Assembly (NCBI GenBank): GCA_019421315.1
Contig: JAHZFN010000058.1
Coordinates: 1 to 6,087, forward strand
DNA from: Peptococcaceae bacterium
GTDB taxonomy: Bacteria; Bacillota; Dehalobacteriia; UBA4068; UBA4997
Reading direction: 5' to 3'
DNA: 6,087 bases
The position numbers were made by a program, and so were the translations under genes. This document shows, piece after piece, positions 1-5,497 of this stretch. The notes under the pieces are model-generated. The model was given only the letters and a program-made list of their open reading frames with translations, was not told the DNA's origin and searched no databases. Numbering within the stretch: position 1 is the first letter of the stretch; each line of letters begins with the position of its first letter.

Positions 1-638
1 ATGTTCTCCGCATTGGGAACCATAATTGGACCGCCCGCCGACAAAGAATAAGCTGTGGAGCCGGTCGGCGTCGCCAAAATCAAACCGTCGCCCACATAAC
101 TCATGGCGTGACGGTCGTCAATTGACAAATTAGCCTCAATTGTACGGGAAATATCGTTATTGATTACAATATCGTTTTGCGCCGCACCCGTTATGATAAC
201 CTCGCCGTGGCGGATAACCTTGCCGAAAAGCAAAATTCTTTCTTCTATTATATAATTGCCTGCGACAAATTTTTCCAGCTTCTGTTCCAAATTGTCCTTT
301 TCCACAGCGGTCAAAAAGCCCAGCTGCCCCAAATTAACGCCGAACAAGGGAATACCGAATTTTGCCAACACCCTGGCGGCATGGATAATAGTGCCGTCGC
401 CGCCCAAAATAACAGCAAAATCGGGATAATCCTCTTTATTCTTTTTCTTAGTATAAAGGTCGTTTACCATAACGCCCAAATCCTTGGCGGAATACCCCAG
501 CTCATAGCCGATATCCTCACCCGGAAAAACAAAATCTATATGATTGGTTGATAAATATTCAATAATCTGCTTGGCATAGCTGACACTTTCCGCTTTTTTG
601 TAATTCATAATCAACATTGCGGTTTTTAATCGGTTCAT
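1..638 (-). CDS. nadK: NAD kinase, 3' end cut by window
   Basis: Cytosolic NAD kinase, which phosphorylates NAD at the 2'-hydroxyl of the adenosine ribose to make NADP, usually with ATP. The frame reads from an ATG at 638 to the window edge, giving 212 residues; the family is usually about 260-300 residues, so the C-terminal end is missing. The N-terminal Rossmann-like half carries the nucleotide-binding GGDGT signature at residues 79-83, followed by NLGQLGFLT at 102-110. The substrate-binding NDIV motif is at 155-158, and the beta-sandwich motif GDGLILATPTGSTAYSLSAG is at 183-202. A GGGAG Shine-Dalgarno lies 8 bases before the ATG, which fixes the start. It has its own promoter behind the tlyA terminator, so it begins a new transcription unit. 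In many Bacillota argR and recN follow nadK, but they are outside this window. The identification is secure. Confidence 0.97.
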   Translation of the reverse strand, partial: MNRLKTAMLIMNYKKAESVSYAKQIIEYLSTNHIDFVFPGEDIGYELGYSAKDLGVMVNDLYTKKKNKEDYPDFAVILGGDGTIIHAARVLAKFGIPLFGVNLGQLGFLTAVEKDNLEQKLEKFVAGNYIIEERILLFGKVIRHGEVIITGAAQNDIVINNDISRTIEANLSIDDRHAMSYVGDGLILATPTGSTAYSLSAGGPIMVPNAEN

Positions 639-706
639 GGCAACATCTCCCAACATACTATGCAACTTATACAACGGCATAATAATTTACTTATATTCAC
701 ACCTTA

Positions 707-735
707 ATAATATGCACTTTTCTTGAATATGTCAA
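707..735 (-). promoter_or_regulatory. Sigma-A type promoter for nadK
   Basis: On the minus strand a perfect -35 box TTGACA (730-735) is followed after exactly 17 bases by a -10 box TATTAT (707-712). Transcription would start near 700, leaving an untranslated leader of about 60 bases before the nadK ATG at 638. It lies just after the tlyA terminator, so it gives nadK and any genes after it independent expression. This is the best-formed promoter in the window. Confidence 0.8.
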
Positions 736-756
736 GGTTTTTCTGTAATTTCTTGC

Positions 757-806
757 AAAAAAAAGAAGAATACACAATATTTATACAGAAATAAAGTATA
801 TTCTTC
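757..806 (-). terminator. Rho-independent terminator after tlyA
   Basis: On the minus strand an 11-bp stem (arms 796-806 and 765-775, one G-U pair) is continued by a 4-base bulge and a 5-bp inner stem (791-795 with 780-784) around a six-base loop. It is followed directly by eight T (757-764). It starts 58 bases after the tlyA stop and precedes the nadK promoter. The stem is A/T-rich, so it may be leaky, but the T tract and its position support termination of the dxs-tlyA transcript. Confidence 0.7.
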
Positions 807-864
807 ATTTATAGTTCTTTTATCGTTCTTTGTATATTCACTTAATATTCACAAATTGCAGCAA

Positions 865-1680
865 TCAAAGGGATTTGGCAGTCAATTTGTCCGCCGCCTG
901 CTGTGTTATCTCTTGAATAAGGTAGTCGTTGATGCCTATGCCATCGCCTTTTTTGCCCAGCCAAAGCAAATATTCGATATTGCCTTCGGGGCCTTTGATG
1001 GGCGAAAAATCCAAACCCAAAACAACAAACCCCAAATCCAAGGCGCAGTTTATCACTTTGCGTATAACCTCTTCATGCACGGCGGGATCGCGCACAACGC
1101 CTTTTTTGCCGACTTTTTCCTTGCCTGCCTCAAACTGGGGCTTAATCAAAGCCACCAGCTGACCGCTGTCTTTCAGCAATGGGAAAAGGCAGGGCAAAAG
1201 CAGCGTCAGGGAAATAAAAGAAGCATCTATGGTTATCAAATCCAAGGGTTCGGGAATTTGCTCTTCCGTCAAATATCTGGCGTTGGTCTTTTCCAAAACC
1301 ACAACTCGGTCGTCCGTCCGCAGGCTCCATGCCAGCTGACCGTAGCCAACATCGACGGCATAAACCTTGCCGACGCCGTTTTGCAAAGCACAGTCGGTAA
1401 AGCCGCCGGTGGAAGCGCCGATATCTGCCATCACCGCATTTTCTAAAGGCAGGTCAAAAACCAGAATTGCTTTTTCCAGCTTATAACCGCCGCGGCTGAC
1501 ATAGGGCAAATCCTTGCCCGTAACCGTAATTTCGGCGTCTGCGGCAACCTGGGTTCCCGCCTTATCAACTTTGTTATTATTAACCAATATTCTGCCTTCC
1601 ATAATGGCAGCTTTGGCTTTTTCTCTGCTTTCGTAAAAGCCTTTTTCCACCAGAAAAACATCAAGACGGCATTTTGCCAT
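865..1680 (-). CDS. tlyA: TlyA-family rRNA (cytidine-2'-O)-methyltransferase
   Basis: A 271-residue protein of the TlyA/YqxC family. Characterised members use S-adenosylmethionine to methylate ribose 2'-OH groups of cytidines in 16S and 23S rRNA; older databases call the family 'hemolysin A'. An S4 RNA-binding domain occupies about residues 4-62 (CRLDVFLVEKG onward). An FtsJ/RrmJ-type methyltransferase domain follows, with linker SRGGYKLEKA (62-71), SAM-binding DIGASTGGFTD (87-97), AVDVGYGQLAW (108-118), IDASFISL (151-158) and IKPQFE (179-184). The likely catalytic set is K67, D152, K180 and E236. The ATG at 1680 is chosen because AGGTGG lies 7 bases upstream and the S4 domain begins at once. 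A TTG at 1701 would add only seven residues and has no such site. The start lies inside the end of dxs (20-base overlap), implying translational coupling. Confidence 0.95.
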   Translation of the reverse strand: MAKCRLDVFLVEKGFYESREKAKAAIMEGRILVNNNKVDKAGTQVAADAEITVTGKDLPYVSRGGYKLEKAILVFDLPLENAVMADIGASTGGFTDCALQNGVGKVYAVDVGYGQLAWSLRTDDRVVVLEKTNARYLTEEQIPEPLDLITIDASFISLTLLLPCLFPLLKDSGQLVALIKPQFEAGKEKVGKKGVVRDPAVHEEVIRKVINCALDLGFVVLGLDFSPIKGPEGNIEYLLWLGKKGDGIGINDYLIQEITQQAADKLTAKSL

Positions 1681-3556
1681 TTTCAAACCACCTGCTGTCA
1701 ATTTTTTTTGCTATTTTTTCCGCCGACAAACCGTAAGCGTCAAACAATTCTTTCGGTTTGCCCTGGGGGATAAATTGATCGGGAAAAGCGAAAAATTCAA
1801 CCTCCGCCGACACATTATGCTTTGCCAAAACCTCCAAAACGGCGGAACCGACACCACCTGAAATTACTCCGTCTTCCAAAACGGCAATTTTTTTGTATTT
1901 TTTTGCAAAAGCGACAATCAAATCCTCATCTAGAGGCTTGGCAAACCGCAGATCCGCCACCGCCGCTTTTGGTTTGTTTTCCAAATTATTATTTAAAATT
2001 TCCGCAGCCTGCAAAGCCTTGGCAACCATTGAGCCGATTGCCAAAAGACCGACGGAATCTTCACCGCCCTCAAGCAAAACCTGCCCCTTGCCATATTCCA
2101 AAGGCGGATGTTCATAATCCAAAATGGGCGCGCCGCCCCTGGGATAGCGCACCGCCACAGGCTTGTCCAAAGCCACGGCAAAATCCATCATTGCCAAAAG
2201 CTCCTGCCCGTCCCGCGGCGCCAAAATATTCATATTGGGCAAAGCACGCAGATACGCCAAATCAAACAAGCCCTGGTGCGTTTCGCCGTCGTCGCCCACA
2301 ATGCCCGCTCTGTCCACTGCCAAAACAACAGGCGAATTTGCCAGACAAACATCATGGAAAACCTGGTCAAAACCTCTCTGTAAAAAAGTGGAATAAACGG
2401 CAAATACAGGTTTCAGTCCACGGCTTGCCAAAGCCGCCGCAAAGGTTACGGCATGAGCCTCGGCAATACCCACATCATAAAAGCGTTCTGGATAAGCCTT
2501 GGCAAATTTGTTCATGCCCGTGCCGTCGGGCATGGCGGCGGTTATGCCCACAATATTGGGGTTTTCTACCGCCAGCTTCATCAAAGCGTCGGTAAAATAC
2601 GCCGTAAAAGCCTTTTCCTTGGAGGGCTTCACCTCTCCCGTCAAAATGTCAAAGGGCTTGGTACCGTGAAAAGCCGTCGGGTTTTGCTCCGCCGGCTGAA
2701 AGCCTCTGCCCTTTTTCGTAATAATATGAATCAGCGTAGGTTTGTTTATATCCTTGGCTCGGCGCAAAACATCCAAAAGCTCGGGAATATTATGACCGTC
2801 CACCGGTCTCAAATACACAAAACCCATTTCCTCAAAAAAAACGCCCTGCACCAAAAAATATTTTAAGCTGTTGCGCAAATGCTCTAAATGCTGATAAATT
2901 TCCTTGCCGTAGCGTTTGTTTTTCAAAAGCTCATGGGTGATTTTCTGTTTCAGCTTTTGGTATCTTTTGTTGGAACGCATTCTGGTCAAATACTTGCTCA
3001 TGGAGCCGACATTTTCCGCAATGCTCATTTTGTTGTCGTTCAAAATAACGGTAAAAGGCGTCCGTAAATCACCGCTGTGATTAAGCGCCTCGTAAACCAT
3101 GCCGCCCGTCAAAGCGCCGTCACCGACTACGGCAACAACCCTTTTCTTTTCGCCTTTCAGCTTTGCCGCCTGAGCAAGACCTGCCGCCACAGAAACTGAG
3201 GTGCTGCTGTGCCCTGCCACAAAAGCGTCATATTCGCTTTCATACGGCTTGGGAAAACCGCTCAAACCGTTAAATTGACGCAAAGTTTTAAACTCTTCTT
3301 TGCGTCCCGAAAGAATTTTGTGCGCATAGCATTGATGACCGACATCCCAAACAATTTCGTCGTTTGGCAAATCCAACGCCCTATGTAAAGCGATTGTCAG
3401 TTCCACAACACCAAGGCTGGGTGCCAAATGACCGCCGTTTCGACTGACAACTTCAATAATATATCTGCGAAGCTCCGCTGCCAACCGATTCATCTCGTCC
3501 ACAGACAAATTCGACAAATCCTTGGTTTCACAGACTGTGTCCAGTAATTTACTCAT
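1661..3556 (-). CDS. dxs: 1-deoxy-D-xylulose-5-phosphate synthase
   Basis: The thiamine-diphosphate enzyme that condenses pyruvate and glyceraldehyde 3-phosphate to 1-deoxy-D-xylulose 5-phosphate, the first committed step of the MEP isoprenoid pathway. At 631 residues it has the normal family length. Visible motifs are GGHLAPSLG (41-49), DVGHQ (71-75), HSSTS (116-120), and the ThDP/Mg motif GDGALTGG (145-152) completed by NDNKMSI (173-179). The pyrimidine domain has the catalytic glutamate in GIAEAH (E366), then DRAGIVG (415-421), THQGLFDL (426-433) and YPRG (471-474). All key residues are present. The ATG at 3556 has only a modest AGGG 7 bases upstream. It lies 136 bases after oapA with no clear terminator between them and overlaps tlyA by 20 bases, so OLE RNA, oapA, dxs and tlyA are probably one transcript. 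In B. halodurans dxs also follows oapA directly. Confidence 0.98.
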   Translation of the reverse strand: MSKLLDTVCETKDLSNLSVDEMNRLAAELRRYIIEVVSRNGGHLAPSLGVVELTIALHRALDLPNDEIVWDVGHQCYAHKILSGRKEEFKTLRQFNGLSGFPKPYESEYDAFVAGHSSTSVSVAAGLAQAAKLKGEKKRVVAVVGDGALTGGMVYEALNHSGDLRTPFTVILNDNKMSIAENVGSMSKYLTRMRSNKRYQKLKQKITHELLKNKRYGKEIYQHLEHLRNSLKYFLVQGVFFEEMGFVYLRPVDGHNIPELLDVLRRAKDINKPTLIHIITKKGRGFQPAEQNPTAFHGTKPFDILTGEVKPSKEKAFTAYFTDALMKLAVENPNIVGITAAMPDGTGMNKFAKAYPERFYDVGIAEAHAVTFAAALASRGLKPVFAVYSTFLQRGFDQVFHDVCLANSPVVLAVDRAGIVGDDGETHQGLFDLAYLRALPNMNILAPRDGQELLAMMDFAVALDKPVAVRYPRGGAPILDYEHPPLEYGKGQVLLEGGEDSVGLLAIGSMVAKALQAAEILNNNLENKPKAAVADLRFAKPLDEDLIVAFAKKYKKIAVLEDGVISGGVGSAVLEVLAKHNVSAEVEFFAFPDQFIPQGKPKELFDAYGLSAEKIAKKIDSRWFENGKMPS

Positions 3557-3692
3557 TGCAATACCCTATTTTCTAAACTGTTTTTAACCTATTTTTTTAC
3601 TTTATACCGGTATTCTCAGACACCTTTGGCAAAGACGCCGAAGCTTATTTTCCAAAAAAAATTTAATATTTTATTATTATTTATCTTACTTT

Positions 3693-4256
3693 TCATTTAT
3701 CTTTGTGCTTTTTTCCAAAAAATGATTTAATATCCAAAAATTTGCCAACATGCCAAATAATGAAATCGGCGTTGTTGATGGCAAAATTCTTACCCAATGC
3801 TTTGCCGCCCACAGTCAACGCCGCTGTTGCCCCTGTCATAATAACGGAGGCAATCAATGTGCTTTTTTCACCGGAAGATACAACAATATACACCAAGGCG
3901 GCGCCGATACCGCCGCTTACAGTGCCGCAGATATCGCCTATAACGTCATTGCAGATATTGGCAACCTTATCGGCGTGCTGAATTAAATGCAAAGATTTTT
4001 TTGCACCGGGCAGCTTGCGGCTGGCCTTGGCACGAAAAGTTGCAGGGTTGGCAACAGCAATGGCTGTTCCGACCACATCGAAAATAATACCTATAAGAAT
4101 AACCAACAGCAGCAAAACAAAGCCTATGATAACAGATTCGATATTTTCCAAAACAACCTGAGAAAACAAATACATTGCCGAAGCAGAACAAAAAGTAACA
4201 ATAAAAATTAAAATAACATATTTTAAATGTCCGGATTTATTTTCGCTTTTGCTCAT
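3693..4256 (-). CDS. oapA: OLE-associated membrane protein OapA
   Basis: A 187-residue integral membrane protein directly downstream of the OLE RNA. Published OapA binds OLE RNA and anchors it at the cytoplasmic membrane. Four hydrophobic segments can be read at about residues 11-34, 41-68, 107-127 and 132-152. The 70-106 linker is basic (RAKASRKLPGAKKS, 75-88), as expected of a cytoplasmic, RNA-facing loop, and the tail is also basic (GKKHKDK). The motif DVIGD places D104 and D108 exactly where B. halodurans OapA has the DxxxD aspartates whose mutation disrupts function. The pattern from TM2 through the linker to GTVSGG recalls the DUF21 membrane domain of CNNM/CorC magnesium-linked proteins; that is my inference. 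The start is the ATG at 4256; the nearest strong ribosome site (GGGAG, 4272-4276) is 15 bases away, which is long. Identification rests on RNA partner, length, topology and motif together. Confidence 0.92.
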   Translation of the reverse strand: MSKSENKSGHLKYVILIFIVTFCSASAMYLFSQVVLENIESVIIGFVLLLLVILIGIIFDVVGTAIAVANPATFRAKASRKLPGAKKSLHLIQHADKVANICNDVIGDICGTVSGGIGAALVYIVVSSGEKSTLIASVIMTGATAALTVGGKALGKNFAINNADFIIWHVGKFLDIKSFFGKKHKDK

Positions 4257-4276
4257 TTTCTTTTCATCAATCTCCC
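4253..4276 (-). promoter_or_regulatory. Ribosome site and four-codon leader frame overlapping oapA start
   Basis: GGGAG (4272-4276) is followed after 4 bases by ATG AAA AGA AAA TGA (4253-4267). The TGA overlaps the oapA ATG in the arrangement ATGA. The same GGGAG is 15 bases from the oapA ATG, beyond usual spacing. Either the short frame is translated and hands ribosomes to oapA, or oapA initiates directly with a weak or distant site. The in-frame ATT at 4271 is a less likely start. The frame is too short to judge by coding statistics. Confidence 0.3.
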
Positions 4277-4285
4277 TGCACTTTC

Positions 4286-4309
4286 AGGCATTGTTTAACA
4301 ACAATGCCT
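4286..4309 (-). other. Perfect 10-bp hairpin between OLE RNA and oapA
   Basis: The inverted repeat AGGCATTGTT / AACAATGCCT encloses a 4-base loop. It sits 27 bases after the end of the OLE terminal helix and 9 bases before the GGGAG site of oapA. On the minus strand the T-rich run precedes the hairpin and does not follow it, so it is not a normal intrinsic terminator for this transcript. Roles that fit are an RNA processing or stability barrier separating OLE from the oapA message, or a translational control stem. Confidence 0.55.
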
Positions 4310-4344
4310 AAAAAAATATCAAAGTTTATAAAAAATGTTGATAT
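4310..4344 (-). terminator. Weak hairpin plus U6 competing with OLE terminal helix
   Basis: On the minus strand ATATCAA (4338-4344) can pair with TTGATAT (4316-4322), followed at once by six T (4310-4315). The upstream arm is also the 3' strand of the OLE terminal helix, so the two pairings exclude each other. The stem is only 7 bp with one G-C pair and a 15-base loop, so as a terminator it would be weak. Confidence 0.2.
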
Positions 4345-4348
4345 GTGA
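4336..4348 (-). repeat. 3' strand of OLE terminal helix
   Basis: TCACATATCAACA on the minus strand is the complement of 4917-4929 and closes the OLE RNA. It is followed directly by a T6 run. Part of it can instead pair with 4316-4322, as noted for the weak hairpin there. Confidence 0.75.
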
Positions 4349-4928
4349 ACTGTTTTCAGGTAAACTTTATGACTTAGGTTTGGCAGGATTTCCCGTCAGT
4401 TCACCTTTCGTCGCCGAAAAGGCGGTTCCCGCTTACGAACCAACCTGCGCCGTCTCCAAACGCAGAGCCAAATCACCACTGAGATCATACTTTAATCCCT
4501 GCAAACACGACAGTCTAGGAGTTTTCCTCCACGGCAGAATTTTGACCTTAGCCTCTTTTGCAGCTATGGTTTCATCCAAGGTTGCACCATCGGTCCGGTC
4601 GAGACGTCATAGTGTCCTTAGCGAAATCCACCACCGCCACTCAAGGCAGGCTACGCTGTACCCAGCTTTGAGCCGAATACAGGTTCTATCCCAAGCCATA
4701 GTTATCATGCCCGACCGAGGCATCTCCCCACGAACTTGGGTCTCCACGGTAATTGGGTCGGTTGCCTCATGCCATTGAGGTCGCCCAAGAACCTTAACTC
4801 CCACTATCAACCCCCGACTGGGCGTCGGAAGCCAACACCAGGAACTTCATCGATGTGCCCTTTAACGGATTTTTAGCCCCGCCCTCGGATCAGAACCTGC
4901 CGACTAGAATACTGCGTCACATATCAAC
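4337..4928 (-). ncRNA. ole: OLE RNA (Ornate Large Extremophilic RNA)
   Basis: A structured, non-coding, GC-richer block of about 590 nt between AT-rich flanks, matching the roughly 600-nt size known for OLE RNA. It lies on the same strand immediately upstream of oapA and then dxs, the diagnostic OLE context. Its two ends are perfectly complementary over 13 bp (4336-4348 with 4917-4929), defining the borders. Local hairpins include 4404-4422 with a GCGA (GNRA) loop, 4518-4530 (GGAG/CTCC), 4765-4780 (CCTCA/TGAGG) and 4814-4828 (CCGAC/GTCGG). A six-base pairing of 4756-4761 with 4711-4716 is also possible. No frame in it has a convincing start site or recognisable protein. In B. halodurans OLE forms a membrane ribonucleoprotein with OapA and other partners and affects tolerance to short-chain alcohols, cold and magnesium. 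Exact termini are inferred; I did not align it to a family model. Confidence 0.9.
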
Positions 4929-4929
4929 A
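4917..4929 (-). repeat. 5' strand of OLE terminal helix
   Basis: TTGTTGATATGTGA on the minus strand contains a 13-base arm perfectly complementary to 4336-4348, about 570 bases downstream. It marks the probable 5' border of the OLE RNA structure. A perfect 13-base match at exactly the two edges of the structured block is unlikely to be chance. Confidence 0.75.
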
Positions 4930-5004
4930 AAGCTTATTCTTTACAAATCTGCGGCAAATTATCGGCAAAAGCCGAAATCCGCTTGCAGAGTAATATACAA
5001 AAAA

Positions 5005-5032
5005 ATTATTAACTGAATATTAATTTTGGCAA
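5005..5032 (-). promoter_or_regulatory. Weak candidate promoter before OLE RNA
   Basis: In the very AT-rich spacer between yraN and OLE RNA, TTGCCA (5027-5032) is followed after 16 bases by AATAAT (5005-5010) on the minus strand. It would start transcription near 4998, about 70 bases before the OLE 5' arm, so the RNA would need processing at its 5' end. Boxes are imperfect and such matches are common in AT-rich DNA. No convincing terminator follows yraN, so read-through from rnhB-yraN is an alternative. A short 5-bp GC stem (about 4962-4975) lies between this site and the RNA. Confidence 0.3.
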
Positions 5033-5091
5033 TTTTTTTCCATTTACATCTCATATATATAATTTATTAATTTTATTTTATTAATATTTTA

Positions 5092-5457
5092 TTAATCCAA
5101 AAAATCTTCGATTGTGCTGATTTTCGGTCTGCCGCCGTCTTGGGGCAGCTCAATTAAAATCATCAAAAAGCTGCATGGCGTGTCCAAACGGCCGTGTTTG
5201 GCAAGCCAAGCCATAACGGCGCTTTTCAGCCGTTTCTTTTTGTTGGGGGTAATGGATTCCGCAGGGCTTATCATGCTGCCCTCTTTGCGGGCTTTAACCT
5301 CCACAAAATAGGTTATGCCTTTTTTGCGGGCGATAATGTCAATTTCACCGCTGCCGCCCCGAAAATTTTTAAAAAGAATGTCATAGCCTGTGGCTTTTAA
5401 ATAATCGGCGGCAATTTTTTCGCCTACCCTGCCTTTTTCGTAGCTTACTTTTCCCAC
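5092..5457 (-). CDS. yraN: YraN-family (UPF0102) nuclease-fold protein
   Basis: A 121-residue protein of the UPF0102/YraN family, which has the PD-(D/E)XK endonuclease fold; its cellular role is not well defined, though links to DNA processing are suggested by family context. The N-terminus has the conserved G-x-x-G-E at residues 9-13 (GRVGE), then NFRGGSGEIDII (31-42) with D40, and YFVEVKAR (50-57) with E53 and K55, the expected metal-binding and catalytic positions. Length is normal for the family. The start is a GTG at 5457, supported by AGAGG 6 bases upstream; an ATG two bases earlier is in another frame. It begins 40 bases after the rnhB stop, and rnhB-yraN is a common pair in Bacillota, so the two are likely co-transcribed. 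Confidence 0.93.
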   Translation of the reverse strand: MGKVSYEKGRVGEKIAADYLKATGYDILFKNFRGGSGEIDIIARKKGITYFVEVKARKEGSMISPAESITPNKKKRLKSAVMAWLAKHGRLDTPCSFLMILIELPQDGGRPKISTIEDFLD

Positions 5458-5497
5458 ATTTTACCTCTCGTTATACTTTTTTTATATTGTAAACTTC

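Larger units (their letters stand above)
693..851. repeat. TGAATAT/ATATTCA motif copies, possible ArgR half-sites
   Basis: The heptamer TGAATAT, in one or other orientation, occurs four times in the tlyA-nadK gap: ATATTCA at 693-699, TGAATAT at 724-730, and ATATTCA at 834-840 and 845-851. The first two flank the nadK -10 box in opposite orientation, overlapping the presumed start site and touching the -35 box. The last two are tandem and 11 bases apart, about one helical turn. TGAAT/ATTCA is the half-site of ArgR/AhrC operators, and argR often follows nadK in Bacillota, so autoregulation is conceivable. AT-rich sequence makes chance copies likely. Confidence 0.25.

Noticed and set aside
856..1446. 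Long plus-strand frame opposite tlyA
   Set aside because: It is antisense to a well-conserved methyltransferase and shows no family resemblance; it is a shadow of the real gene's codon pattern. The same holds for the plus-strand frames opposite dxs, rnhB, yraN and nadK.
3557..3692. Terminator, or separate dxs promoter, in the oapA-dxs gap
   Set aside because: The possible GGCGTCTT/AAGGTGTC stem (about 3618-3638) is full of G-U pairs and has no following T run; TTGCCA and TATAAA there are 20 bases apart, too far for a normal promoter.
4286..4309. Intrinsic terminator for OLE RNA
   Set aside because: The T run comes before the stem on the transcribed strand and GAAAG follows it, so the orientation is wrong for this transcript.
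4335..4810. Open frames on both strands inside the structured block (147 and 67 residues)
   Set aside because: They resemble no protein family I know, lack credible ribosome sites, and lie within an RNA whose ends pair; they are chance frames in a GC-richer non-coding RNA.
4337..4928. rRNA fragment, tmRNA, RNase P RNA or group II intron
   Set aside because: None of the signature segments of these RNAs is present, there is no intron-encoded protein, and the oapA-dxs context specifically fits OLE.
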